DNA of 64,000 bases from Methylobacterium sp. Leaf117. GTDB taxonomy: Bacteria; Pseudomonadota; Alphaproteobacteria; Rhizobiales; Beijerinckiaceae. Under the pieces are notes generated by a model. It was not told the DNA's origin. It ran no database searches and was given only the letters and a program-made list of their open reading frames with translations. The stretch is from positions 310,720 to 374,719 of the forward strand of contig NZ_LMNL01000001.1 in assembly GCF_001422985.1 (NCBI RefSeq), written 5' to 3'. Below are positions 25,893 to 34,053 of the stretch, one piece after another. How positions within the stretch are numbered: the first letter of the stretch is position 1; each line of letters opens with the position of its first letter. Made by a program: the position numbers and the translations under genes.

Positions 25893-26492
25893 TTAGGCGG
25901 GGATGCCAATGGCGGAGAGCACGGCGGCCTCGATGCGGGCGCGGTCTCTCACCACACCACCATCGGCCCATTCCATGCGCGCGTCGCCCAGTGCGAGATC
26001 GGGCTCGCCGAGCACGACGAGACGGCCCTCGAAGCCGCGCTCGCGCGCCAGTCTCTTCACAAGAGCCTCAGAGTCATCGACGAGACTCTCGTGAACCCGG
26101 ACCACTAGGTGAGGCACGCCGCGCAGGTGCTGGAGTGCGGCGCGGGCGGCGTCGCCGATTGCCGCCAGGGGCTGAGCATCAAGGGCCTCGCCGGCGATCT
26201 TGCGGGCAAGGGCGACCGCGAAGTCCATCGCTTCGTCCTCACGCGACAGGTCACGTGCATCCGATTGCCCGATCAGGCCGGCGGCTGCGAGCCCCAGTCG
26301 GGTGATCGCGTCCGACAGGCGCGCCTGGATCTGCTGTTCGGCCATGGCCTGCCCTTCGCGAAGTCCGCGCGCATAGCCCTCGGCCTCGGCGCGCGCGATG
26401 GTCTCCGCCAGAGCGGCCGCCTCCTTGACGGTGGCGGGGTTGTCCGGGCGGGGACGGAAATCGGTGTCGAAGAGGAAGCGACGCGCGTTCAA
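25893..26492 (-). CDS. fliH: Flagellar assembly protein FliH (FlbE-like)
   Basis: 199 aa. Regulator/stator of the FliI export ATPase. An N-terminal short segment, a GlyxxxGly-containing helix with EGYARGLREGQAMAEQQIQ, and a C-terminal V-ATPase E-like domain are visible. Position between fliG and fliN matches flbE/fliH of Caulobacter. Its ATG overlaps the fliG stop by 4 bp (ATGA), implying translational coupling. Similarity at the sequence level is low in this family, so context carries weight. Confidence 0.85.
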   Translation of the reverse strand: MNARRFLFDTDFRPRPDNPATVKEAAALAETIARAEAEGYARGLREGQAMAEQQIQARLSDAITRLGLAAAGLIGQSDARDLSREDEAMDFAVALARKIAGEALDAQPLAAIGDAARAALQHLRGVPHLVVRVHESLVDDSEALVKRLARERGFEGRLVVLGEPDLALGDARMEWADGGVVRDRARIEAAVLSAIGIPA

Positions 26493-27550
26493 TAGACCAG
26501 TTCCTCCTCACCGCTCGACTTGGCGATCATGATCTCGCCCTTCTCCGCCAAGTCCTTGGCGAGTTCGGTCATCTTGGCCTGAGCCTCATCTACATCCTTG
26601 AGACGGATCGGGCCGAGCGAACCCATCTCGTCGGTGATGTTCTTGGCCGCCCGGGTGGACATGTTTTTGAGGAAGAAGGTGCGCACCCGCTCGTCGGCCC
26701 CCTTGAGGGCCCGGCACAGCGTCTCGTTATCGACCTTGCGCAGGAGGGTCTGAACGCTGCCGGCATCGAGCTTGAGCAGATCCTCGAAGGTGAACATCAG
26801 CTGGCGAATCTTCTTGGCCGACCCGCGATTGGCTTGGTCGAGGGCCGTCAGGAAGCGACCCTCGGTCTGGCGGTCGAACGCGTTGAACACGTCGGCCATC
26901 AACTCGTGCGCGTCACGACGCGTGGTCTGCGCGATCGTCGAGACGAATTCGACGCGAAGGGTTTCCTCGATGTGCCGCAGCGCCTCCTTCTGCACCGTTT
27001 CCATGCGGAGCATCCGGTTGAGAACGTCGATGGCGAATTCCTCGGGCAGAATGGTCAGAACCTTGGCGGCGTAGTCGGAGCGCACCTTCGAAAGGACGAC
27101 CGCGACGGTCTGCGGGTACTCGTTCCGCAGAAACGAAGCGAGGATCTCGGGGTCGATCTGCGTGAGGCTTGCCCAGACCCGCTTCCCCGAGGCGCCCTTG
27201 ATCTCTGCCATGATCGCCGAGACCTGCTCGGTCGGAAAAATCTTCAGGAGCAGCGATTCGGTGCGCTCGAAATTCGACGTGATTCCGCCGCCGGAGGACA
27301 GACGCGAGACGAAGTCGACGATGAGCTTCTCGACGGTCTCAGCCTCCAGCGAGCCGAGCTGCACCATGGCGTGCGAGACGAGCTTGACCTCGTCCTCGTC
27401 GAGCATCTGCCAGATCGGTGCGCCTTCGCTTTCCCCCAGCAAAAGCAGAAGAGCAGCGGCGCGCTGAGCCCCGGTCATGCCCGGGAAGCCGCCGCCGCTA
27501 CCGCCGCCGAGCTTGGCAAGTTCCGCCTGAAGGTTCAGTCCCGAGGCCAT
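26489..27550 (-). CDS. fliG: Flagellar motor switch protein FliG
   Basis: 353 aa. C-ring torque-generating protein that attaches to the FliF ring. Conserved middle and C-terminal domains: MTGAQRAAALLLLLGE near the start, FLRNEYPQTVAVVLSK in the middle, EFAIDVLNRMLRME, MFTFEDLL with the charged torque helix, and FFLKNMSTRAAKNITDEM at the end. 54 bp after fliF and overlapping fliH. Confidence 0.96.
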   Translation of the reverse strand: MASGLNLQAELAKLGGGSGGGFPGMTGAQRAAALLLLLGESEGAPIWQMLDEDEVKLVSHAMVQLGSLEAETVEKLIVDFVSRLSSGGGITSNFERTESLLLKIFPTEQVSAIMAEIKGASGKRVWASLTQIDPEILASFLRNEYPQTVAVVLSKVRSDYAAKVLTILPEEFAIDVLNRMLRMETVQKEALRHIEETLRVEFVSTIAQTTRRDAHELMADVFNAFDRQTEGRFLTALDQANRGSAKKIRQLMFTFEDLLKLDAGSVQTLLRKVDNETLCRALKGADERVRTFFLKNMSTRAAKNITDEMGSLGPIRLKDVDEAQAKMTELAKDLAEKGEIMIAKSSGEEELVY

Positions 27551-27604
27551 GGCCTCACCTCCTCACCGGGTGATGCAGGGAATGGTTTCCAGCCGCAATC
27601 GACA

Positions 27605-29236
27605 TCAGGTCTCGTGGATCCAGTTGCGGAGCACTTCCACGGTCTCGCTCGGGCTGGCACGAACCATGTCGACGACACGCTGGACAGTCTCAGCCTGTAC
27701 CTTGCCGTTCAACTGCGCAAAATCGACAAGCCGCGCAGTGGTATTCTCGGGCGGCACCATCAGAGCTTCGGCGACGGCGGCTCCGGCGCCCGACGCGATC
27801 GCGATCTGGATCGGCTCCGAGGCCAGGACCTTCTTCAGCAGGGGGCGCACGACCGCCATCAGGACGATCAGCGTCAGCATGCTGAGAACAGCCAGCTCGA
27901 CGATCCGCATGATCTCCTCTTTGGACGGGGATAGCAGCGACTGAACCAAGCTTGGCTCGGCGAACTCAACCTGTGTCGGGGTCTCTGCAAACCGAAGGTT
28001 CATCACCTCCACCTGATCGCCGCGGGCTTTGTCGTAGCCGATGGCCGACCGGACCAGGGCAGCGATGCGATCGACCTCATCAGCCGGGCGCGGCTGGTAG
28101 ACCGGCTTGCCATCCGGTCCCGGGACGTAGGCTCCGTCGACCACCACCGCAACCGAGAGCCGCTTGACCCTTCCGCCCTCGGCAATTTCGGTTTTGGTGA
28201 CGCGGGAGATCTCGTAGTTCGTGGTCTCCTCATTCTTGTTCGTGGAATCTTTCGGAGTCGGAGCCGGCCCCGGCTGATTGGCACCAGGAAGCTCGTTGCC
28301 CACCGTGACCGCGCCTTCGGAGCCACTCGTGATCGAGATCTCGCTGCGTGTCTGGGTGGAGCGCATCACGCGGCTCTCGGGATCGAAGCTTTCCGAACGA
28401 CTTTCGATTCGGTTGAGGTCGAGTTCGGCGCTGACCTGGATGCGAGCGCGGCCGGCCCCGACGATTCCGGCGACGATCTCCTCAATCTGCGAGCGCAGGC
28501 GGCGCTCGATGCCGACCTGCTTCTCCTCCATGCCGGCACCTGCATCGGCCTCGGTGCCGCGTGCACCGTCGGCCAGAAGACGCCCGCGCTCGTCGACGAT
28601 GGACACGCGTTCCGGCTTCAGGCCCTCCACCGCAGAGGCCACGAGGTGGCGGATAGCCCGGACCTGGGAGGGGTCGAGATCTCCCATCAGCTTGAGGACG
28701 ATGGCGGCGCTCGGTGTTTCACGATCGCGCTCGAACAGGCGGCGCTCCGGGATCACGAGGTGAACACGGGCGGCCTGGACCCGAGCGATGGCCCGAATGG
28801 AGCGGGACAGCTCGCCTTCCAGGGCCCGAAGGTGGTTCACGTTCTGAACGAAGTTGGTGGACGAGAAGGCGTCGCCCTTGTCGAAGATCTCGTAGCCGAC
28901 GCCGGCGGCGCCCGGAATGCCCTTACCGGCGAGGTCCATGCGCAGGCGGGGAAGGTCGGCGCGGGGCGCCAGGATGGTCTGACCGGCGTCGCCGCGGGTT
29001 TCGTATTTGATGCCGCGTGCGTCGAGGTCACGGATCACGGCCGAAGAATCGGACATCGACAGGTCGGCGAAGAGCACGCCCATGTCGGGCTTGGAGACGC
29101 GCAGGATCACGAAGGCGAAGAAACCGATCAGCGTCATCGTGACGGCGGCCATGGCGGCGAGACGCGCCGGGCCTAACTTGGTCACGAGGTCGAGGACCGG
29201 TTTCACGAAGCGACGTACCCACACGAGACGCGGCAC
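27605..29236 (-). CDS. fliF: Flagellar MS-ring protein FliF
   Basis: 543 aa. Forms the membrane MS ring on which the basal body is built. First membrane segment about residues 24-46, YscJ-like ring domains (about 50-220; VLFADLSMSDSSAVI, VQAARVHLVIPERRLF), a disordered Pro/Asn-rich loop (about 300-345), and a second membrane segment (about 440-462) before a FliG-binding tail. GTG 29236 follows GGGAG at 5-bp spacing and is preferred; length matches the family. First gene of the operon, with several regulatory motifs in its leader. Confidence 0.95.
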   Translation of the reverse strand: MPRLVWVRRFVKPVLDLVTKLGPARLAAMAAVTMTLIGFFAFVILRVSKPDMGVLFADLSMSDSSAVIRDLDARGIKYETRGDAGQTILAPRADLPRLRMDLAGKGIPGAAGVGYEIFDKGDAFSSTNFVQNVNHLRALEGELSRSIRAIARVQAARVHLVIPERRLFERDRETPSAAIVLKLMGDLDPSQVRAIRHLVASAVEGLKPERVSIVDERGRLLADGARGTEADAGAGMEEKQVGIERRLRSQIEEIVAGIVGAGRARIQVSAELDLNRIESRSESFDPESRVMRSTQTRSEISITSGSEGAVTVGNELPGANQPGPAPTPKDSTNKNEETTNYEISRVTKTEIAEGGRVKRLSVAVVVDGAYVPGPDGKPVYQPRPADEVDRIAALVRSAIGYDKARGDQVEVMNLRFAETPTQVEFAEPSLVQSLLSPSKEEIMRIVELAVLSMLTLIVLMAVVRPLLKKVLASEPIQIAIASGAGAAVAEALMVPPENTTARLVDFAQLNGKVQAETVQRVVDMVRASPSETVEVLRNWIHET

Positions 29237-29255
29237 CGGACTCCCGGCACCTACT

Positions 29256-29270
29256 AGGCAAAATTTGCCT
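29256..29270. promoter_or_regulatory. 15-bp perfect dyad in the fliF leader (possible FlbD site)
   Basis: AGGCAAAATTTGCCT, a perfect palindrome around one base with core GGCA-N5-TGCC (29257-29269), 20 bp upstream of the fliF GTG. The same core occurs upstream of fliK at 32018-32030. At this place it could block the fliF promoter, as FlbD does in Caulobacter. The binding protein is inferred. Confidence 0.5.
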
Positions 29271-29279
29271 GGGTCGTGG

Positions 29280-29294
29280 TTACCGCGAAGTTAA
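29280..29294. promoter_or_regulatory. CtrA-like box upstream of fliF
   Basis: TTAC (29280-29283), seven bases, TTAA (29291-29294), C: one mismatch to TTAA-N7-TTAA. It lies about 44-58 bp upstream of the fliF start, a position suited to overlap a -35 region. In Caulobacter the fliF operon is CtrA-activated; sciP, encoding a CtrA inhibitor, is adjacent here. Confidence 0.45.
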
Positions 29295-29307
29295 CGTTCC
29301 GTGAGGA

Positions 29308-29344
29308 AGGACGGGTGGTCCTATGATGGAGGACAGGTAGTCCT
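29308..29344. promoter_or_regulatory. Two tandem 15-bp dyads, 22-bp centre spacing
   Basis: AGGACGGGTGGTCCT (29308-29322) and AGGACAGGTAGTCCT (29330-29344) share AGGAC-NGGTN-GTCCT. Arms are perfect inverted repeats and the two copies lie two helical turns apart on the same DNA face, in the region between sciP and fliF. This is the form of a double operator for a dimeric regulator; which one is unknown. Confidence 0.55.
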
Positions 29345-29366
29345 ATAGAGGTCCCCGGAGACGCGA

Positions 29367-29396
29367 AAGCCGCGCCCGGATGAGGAGACGCGGCTT
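29367..29396 (-). terminator. Possible sciP terminator hairpin
   Basis: AAGCCGCG (29367-29374) pairs exactly with CGCGGCTT (29389-29396) across a 14-base loop, about 50 bp after the sciP stop. On the minus strand the stem is followed by TTCGCG, not a T-run, so termination is uncertain. Confidence 0.4.
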
Positions 29397-29448
29397 CCGG
29401 GTTCGGATAAGACAGACGGGATTGACGGAAATCCCGGCAGTCGGCGAC

Positions 29449-29724
29449 TCAGTGACGGTAGTGCTGGATGCGCGTCGTGCGCAGGCCGGCCAAACCGTGT
29501 TGATCGATAGAGAATTGCCAGCTCAGGAACTCCTCGGTGGTGAGGGTGTAGCGCTGGCAGGCCTCCTCAAGGCTGAGCAATCCGCCTCTCACGGCGGCGA
29601 CCACTTCGGCCTTGCGACGGATGACCCATCGCCGCGTGGTGGTCGGCGGAAGGTCCGCAATGGTTAACGGACTTCCATCAGGCCCGATCACGTACTTCAC
29701 TCTCGGGCGGCTTGGTTCGGTCAT
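29449..29724 (-). CDS. sciP: CtrA inhibitor SciP (DUF1153)
   Basis: 91 aa. The sequence is almost entirely the DUF1153 signature: RPRVKYVIGPDGSPLTIADL, RRWVIRRKAEVVAAVRGGLL, LSLEEACQRYTLTTEEFLSW and a C-terminal GLAGLRTTRIQHYRH. In Caulobacter SciP is a small helix-turn-helix protein that binds CtrA and blocks its activation of transcription in the cell cycle. Here it sits between flgD and fliF in the flagellar cluster, with a CtrA-like box just downstream in the fliF leader. Own promoter not located. Identity is secure; the biological role in this organism is inferred. Confidence 0.92.
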   Translation of the reverse strand: MTEPSRPRVKYVIGPDGSPLTIADLPPTTTRRWVIRRKAEVVAAVRGGLLSLEEACQRYTLTTEEFLSWQFSIDQHGLAGLRTTRIQHYRH

Positions 29725-29774
29725 GATACGCTCTACAACTCGACTGACCTGTCGAGATTGGAAGCTACTTGTGG

Positions 29775-29797
29775 CCGCTTAAGATATCTTGAAGCGG
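29775..29797 (-). terminator. Hairpin between flgD and sciP
   Basis: CCGCTT and AAGCGG enclose the self-complementary AAGATATCTT with one extra base (29775-29797), about 30 bp beyond the flgD stop. Likely a terminator-like or stability stem; no T-run follows. Confidence 0.35.
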
Positions 29798-29825
29798 ATC
29801 GCTCGCATTGGATTCGCCTGGTTCG

Positions 29826-30500
29826 TCATGTGGACAACTTCGCGCCGATGTCCTGAACCGCCGACACCGGGACCTTCGATTTGCCGACGAGAAGCACCGG
29901 TTCGGACCCGCTGAGATCGATGCTCGACACCGTTCCCTTGACCTTGGTGTCGACCACGATCTTGGTGCCGGTGACGTCGACCGCATCCACTTTAATCGAG
30001 TAGGTTCCGTTCGCCGAGGTGAACCCGCTCGACGAGCGCCCATCCCAGGTGAAGGACTGGGCGCCCTCCGCGAGGGCCTTGGTCTGAGTCGCCACCACGT
30101 TGCCCTTGGCGTCGCTGATCGTCATCGTGGCCTGCTTGGCGGCCCGTTGGGGCGTCAGCGTCCATTGGGCAGCACCGTCCTTGAGCGTGGTGGTCCTACC
30201 GTCCGCCGTGATCGTCTGGCCGATGAAGCCGGTCGCCGACGCCGCGCTCGACGACTTGGCGTTGGTGAGGATCGCGTCGAGCCGGTCGTTCGACTTCAGC
30301 TGCTGCTCGACGCCGGCATATTGCACCAGCTGTTGGGTGAACTGGTTGGTGTCCATCGGGTCGAGGGGGTTCTGGTTCTTAAGCTGCGTCGTCAGCAGCG
30401 TCAGGAACTGCGTGAAATTGCCCGCCAGTTCCTGCTGGGAGGTCTTGGTGGTGCCTTTCGCGTTCGCCGCGCTGGCGGCGCCTGTGATGCCTGAAGCCAT
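29826..30500 (-). CDS. flgD: Flagellar hook-capping protein FlgD
   Basis: 224 aa. Scaffold for hook assembly, exported by the flagellar type III system. The N-terminal conserved block QQELAGNFTQFLTLLTTQLK followed by NQNPLDPMDTNQFTQQLVQYAGVEQQLKSN is diagnostic; the C-terminal half has the FlgD tudor/Ig-like fold with FTWDGRSSSGFTSANGTYSI. It starts 11 bp after fliK and should be transcribed with it. Confidence 0.96.
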   Translation of the reverse strand: MASGITGAASAANAKGTTKTSQQELAGNFTQFLTLLTTQLKNQNPLDPMDTNQFTQQLVQYAGVEQQLKSNDRLDAILTNAKSSSAASATGFIGQTITADGRTTTLKDGAAQWTLTPQRAAKQATMTISDAKGNVVATQTKALAEGAQSFTWDGRSSSGFTSANGTYSIKVDAVDVTGTKIVVDTKVKGTVSSIDLSGSEPVLLVGKSKVPVSAVQDIGAKLST

Positions 30501-30511
30501 GGTTCGGTTCC

Positions 30512-31900
30512 TCAGATACGGATGTCGATGCCGAGGAGGGCGCCGTAGCGGCGCATCGGAACGGCGGTGAGGGATGGGATGACGTCGGAGGCGTGGGAGC
30601 CGGCGCGCGCAGCGCCGTGCCGGTCCGAGGCGCCCCCGTCGGCGCCGGAGCCGTTCGACTGTCCGCTGGCGGCTCCATCGCCCCTCAGGGACAGGTTGAT
30701 GCTTCCGTCGCCCGCGCTGAGACCGGCCTGGGCCAGCGCCTGCTGGAGATTGGCGGCATCGCGCTGGAGCAGCGCCAGGGTTTCCGGCCGATCGACGACA
30801 AGGTGGGCCTGAACCGCCCCGGTCGCCTTGTCGATGTCGAGGTTCACGTCGATGCGGCCGAGATCCTTCGGGTCGAGGCGGATTTCGAATTGATTGCTGC
30901 CGGCCAGGGATCGCAGGCCGATTGTCATCGGGACTGCGCCGAGAGGTACCGGTGCCGAGGCCTGGGCACTCGCCGGATTCTGGGCGGTCGGCTCCGCGCC
31001 TTTGGCACCCGCGGGAGCGGGGTTCACCACGGAAGAGGGCGCCAAGTCGGTCCGTGCCGTCGCATCGGGAGCGGGGCCCAGAGCCTCGGCAAAGGCGCCC
31101 TCGGCCTTGGCGAAAGGCTGGTCGCCAGCCTCCGAGCCGTCATTTCCCGCGGCTACCTTCAGAGCCGGCAATCCGGTGAGGGCCGACGCATCCGGCTTCA
31201 CCACTGGCGTCGTGCCGGCCTCCACCGAACCGGCGATATCGTCACCGGCCTTCAACGGATCTCCCGGCTTGCCCGAGCCGCTCTGGGCTGCAACTGCGCC
31301 CAGGACTGCGGCCACCTGCGTTGGAGGCGGAGGGGCAAGGGCCGGCGCGAGAACGATCTGCGGCGCGCCCAGCGCCGCTTCCTTCGTCTCGTCTTCGGAG
31401 GCCCTACCATCCTCGGGGATCGCCTTGCCGTCGTCAGAGGCCGCATCCGCGTTGGATGTTTCGTCCGATGATCCGGCTGCCCCTGGGGGGGGCGTACCGA
31501 CCGTTTCGGCAGTTCCCTGGCGGTCAGCGGTGGACACCCGGTCCCGAACCTGCGGGGCAGCGGCCCGCTGGCGCGCCTCCGGGGTCGACCGAGCGCTCTT
31601 CGCCCTTTCAGCCCTCTCGGCCTTTGCCGCGTCGTCCTGCTTTGCATCATGCCGGTCCTGCGCCGCTCGACGTGCAGCATCGGCGCGGTCCGACGCCACT
31701 CGGTCAATCCGAGTCGCCGCCGCCGCGTAGTCGACCCGGGGTCGCGGTGCCGCCGAACGCAGGTTGGACGAAGCGTCGCGGGATGCCGCGTCCGATGCCT
31801 CGATGCGGAAGCCGGCAAGGTTTGCCCCCGGCGACGGAACCGTTCCAGTCGGGGCTGGCCGCCGCGCCAGGGAACTCCGGTCGATTGGCGAGACAGGCAT
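30512..31900 (-). CDS. fliK: Flagellar hook-length control protein FliK
   Basis: 462 aa from ATG 31900 (MPVSPIDRSS), chosen over an upstream start because a GAGGAG ribosome site precedes it and the upstream region carries a sigma-54-type promoter. The long N-terminal part (1-340) is Ala/Pro/Asp-rich and low in complexity, as in FliK rulers. The C-terminal Flg_hook domain (about 345-430) is clear: NQFEIRLDPKDLGRIDVNLD and AHLVVDRPETLALLQRDAANLQQAL. It sets hook length and triggers the export substrate switch. Upstream of flgD in the same unit. Confidence 0.88.
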   Translation of the reverse strand: MPVSPIDRSSLARRPAPTGTVPSPGANLAGFRIEASDAASRDASSNLRSAAPRPRVDYAAAATRIDRVASDRADAARRAAQDRHDAKQDDAAKAERAERAKSARSTPEARQRAAAPQVRDRVSTADRQGTAETVGTPPPGAAGSSDETSNADAASDDGKAIPEDGRASEDETKEAALGAPQIVLAPALAPPPPTQVAAVLGAVAAQSGSGKPGDPLKAGDDIAGSVEAGTTPVVKPDASALTGLPALKVAAGNDGSEAGDQPFAKAEGAFAEALGPAPDATARTDLAPSSVVNPAPAGAKGAEPTAQNPASAQASAPVPLGAVPMTIGLRSLAGSNQFEIRLDPKDLGRIDVNLDIDKATGAVQAHLVVDRPETLALLQRDAANLQQALAQAGLSAGDGSINLSLRGDGAASGQSNGSGADGGASDRHGAARAGSHASDVIPSLTAVPMRRYGALLGIDIRI

Positions 31901-31927
31901 GGGTCGCTTACTCCTCGGCTCCGACAG

Positions 31928-31943
31928 AGCAAGGCGCAGGCCA
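31928..31943 (-). promoter_or_regulatory. Candidate sigma-54 promoter of fliK-flgD
   Basis: Minus strand reads TGGCCTGCGCCTTGCT, matching TGGC-N7-TTGCT with the invariant GG and GC exactly 10 bases apart. It lies 28-43 bp upstream of the fliK ATG. Sigma-54 control of late flagellar genes by FlbD is known in Caulobacter; assignment here is by motif and context. Confidence 0.55.
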
Positions 31944-32016
31944 GGAAATTTTTGATCTAAGAGACTGTGATTGATCAGGAATTTTGGTCGACTGCCGAGC
32001 TGATGAAAACGCGGGT

Positions 32017-32031
32017 CGGCAATTTCTGCCT
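32017..32031. promoter_or_regulatory. GGCA-N5-TGCC dyad upstream of fliK (possible FlbD enhancer)
   Basis: CGGCAATTTCTGCCT carries GGCA-N5-TGCC (32018-32030), the same core as the fliF leader dyad and with a similar AT-rich centre. It lies about 75-100 bp upstream of the sigma-54-type element at 31928-31943, the usual distance for an enhancer-bound activator. Confidence 0.45.
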
Positions 32032-32171
32032 TAGGGCCGGCAGCTTTCACCCCTCTCAGGGCCTACCCTTGCCTTGTTCCGCTTGACCTATCTCCCTGGA
32101 ACTCCTGGGCGAGGATCGCTATAGACTCACGCGCGGGACCGGACCGGTCCTCACCGGCAAACCCTGGCGCG

Positions 32172-33323
32172 ATGAATTCCCTCGATCTTCCCAAGGCTCC
32201 GCACGAGACGCGCGTCGTCGTCGCCATGTCCGGCGGCGTCGATTCCTCCGTCGTGGCCGGTCTCCTGAAGCGGCAGGGCTACGACGTCGTCGGCATCACG
32301 CTTCAGCTCTACGATCATGGCGCCGCCACCCATCGGAAAGGCGCCTGCTGCGCCGGCCAGGACATCCATGATGCCCGCCGCGTGGCGGAGGCTCTCGAGA
32401 TCCCGCATTACGTTCTCGACTACGAGGACCGTTTCCGCGAATCCGTGATCGATCGCTTTGCCGAAAGCTACCTCGCCGGGGAGACGCCGATCCCCTGCGT
32501 CGAGTGCAATCGCTCGATCAAGTTCCGCGATCTGTTACGCACTGCCCGCGACCTGGAAGCCGATTGCCTCGCGACCGGGCATTACGTGGCGAGCCGCCCG
32601 GAGGCTTCCGGTGGCCGCGGCCTCTACCGCGCCCTCGATCCGGCGCGGGACCAGAGCTACTTCCTCTACGCCACCACGGCGGAGCAACTCGACTTCCTCC
32701 GTTTCCCCCTGGGGGAACTGCCGAAGGACGAGACCCGGCGCCTCGCCCGTGACCTTGGCCTTGCGGTCGCCGAAAAAGCTGACAGCCAGGACATCTGCTT
32801 CGTTCCGCAGGGCCGCTACGCCGATGTGATCGCCCGGCTGCGGCCGGACGCGGCCCGCGCCGGCGAGATCGTCGATCTCGGAGGGCAGGTGCTCGGCCGG
32901 CACGAGGGCATCATCCACTACACCGTCGGCCAGCGACGGGGCCTACGCCTCGCGGTTGGCGAACCGCTCTACGTCATCCGCCTCGAGCCCGACAGCGCCC
33001 GTGTTGTGGTCGGTCCACGCTCGGCCCTGGCCACCAGCCGAATTCGGATCACCGACCTGAACTGGCTCGGCGGCGACGAAGCTTTCGAGGGCCTGCCCGT
33101 GGCGGTGCGGGTGCGCTCCACCCGCGAACCCCGCCCGGCGCTTCTCACCCGTGACCCCTCCGACCATTCGGCCGAGATCGTCCTGGCAACGCCCGAGGAC
33201 GGCGTCTCGCCCGGACAGGCCTGCGTGATCTACGCCGACGACGGCCCGCGCGCCCGCGTCCTCGGTGGTGGCACCATTCGGCGTATCGACGCGTTGGCGA
33301 CCGGCACGGCCCAAGCCGCCTGA
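32172..33323 (+). CDS. mnmA: tRNA-specific 2-thiouridylase MnmA
   Basis: 383 aa. ATP-dependent thiolation of uridine-34 in Lys, Glu and Gln tRNAs. PP-loop [11 protein letters not shown] at 20-30; [14 protein letters not shown] contains the first catalytic Cys (about 112) and [10 protein letters not shown] the second (about 209). C-terminal beta-barrel domains follow ([27 protein letters not shown]). Divergent from the fliK-flgD unit; the 270 bp between contain the fliK regulatory elements. The following gene starts 76 bp downstream. Confidence 0.96.
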   Translation: MNSLDLPKAPHETRVVVAMSGGVDSSVVAGLLKRQGYDVVGITLQLYDHGAATHRKGACCAGQDIHDARRVAEALEIPHYVLDYEDRFRESVIDRFAESYLAGETPIPCVECNRSIKFRDLLRTARDLEADCLATGHYVASRPEASGGRGLYRALDPARDQSYFLYATTAEQLDFLRFPLGELPKDETRRLARDLGLAVAEKADSQDICFVPQGRYADVIARLRPDAARAGEIVDLGGQVLGRHEGIIHYTVGQRRGLRLAVGEPLYVIRLEPDSARVVVGPRSALATSRIRITDLNWLGGDEAFEGLPVAVRVRSTREPRPALLTRDPSDHSAEIVLATPEDGVSPGQACVIYADDGPRARVLGGGTIRRIDALATGTAQAA

Positions 33324-33399
33324 GCAAAAGCCGCGTCATCGTAAGCCACGCCATCGGCGCGGGCGAACCCCCATCCCCTCACAGGACGACGAGACCGAC

Positions 33400-34053
33400 A
33401 TGCTGAGCGAGCCGCGGGAGGCTGGTCCGAGCACCGCCCTGATGCGCAAGGCCTATGCCCGCTGGGCACCGGTCTACGATGTCATCTACGACAAGCTGAC
33501 GGAGCCGGCGGCGCGCGACGCGGTGAACGCGGCGGTGGCTTGCGGTCCACGCATCCTGGAGGCGGGCGTTGGTACCGGCCTTTCGCTCGGCTATTACCCG
33601 CCCACCAGCTTCGTCTGCGGCGTCGACCTGTCCGAGGACATGCTGAAGCGGGCGCGCGCCAAGGTCCTGCGTCGCGGCCTGCGCCACGTGCACGGGCTCC
33701 AGGTGATGGATGTGTGCCGCCTCGGCTACGCCGACAAATCCTTCGACGCGGTGGTGGCGCAATTCCTCATCACCCTCGTGCCGGACCCTGAGGCGGCGCT
33801 TTCCGAGTTTCTGCGCGTGGTCCGGCCCGGTGGCGAGATCGTGCTGGCCAACCATTTCGGCCAGACCGCCGGTCCGGTGGCCAAGGTCGAGGAGATCGTG
33901 GCCCCGCTCTGCACCAAGATCGGCTGGTCCTCGGCGTTCAAATCGACTCGGATCGAAGCCTGGGCCCGAGCCAATGGCGTCGAATTCATCGGTGTCTCGC
34001 CGACCTTCCCCGGCGGATTCTTCAAGATCCTCCGGATGCGCAAGCCCGGGTGA
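33400..34053 (+). CDS. pmtA: Class I SAM methyltransferase, probably phosphatidylethanolamine N-methyltransferase
   Basis: 217 aa. KAYARWAPVYDVIYDKL near the N-terminus is characteristic of the Rhodobacter/Bradyrhizobium-type PmtA and UbiE-like group; SAM motif I is ILEAGVGTGLSLGYY, followed by VCGVDLSEDMLKRAR, and LRVVRPGGEIVLANHFG is the post-I region. Such enzymes methylate phosphatidylethanolamine to make phosphatidylcholine at the membrane. A related substrate cannot be excluded. ATG 33400 is the first start ahead of the conserved region. Overlaps the next membrane-protein gene by 4 bp (GTGA), so translation is coupled. Confidence 0.7.
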   Translation: MLSEPREAGPSTALMRKAYARWAPVYDVIYDKLTEPAARDAVNAAVACGPRILEAGVGTGLSLGYYPPTSFVCGVDLSEDMLKRARAKVLRRGLRHVHGLQVMDVCRLGYADKSFDAVVAQFLITLVPDPEAALSEFLRVVRPGGEIVLANHFGQTAGPVAKVEEIVAPLCTKIGWSSAFKSTRIEAWARANGVEFIGVSPTFPGGFFKILRMRKPG

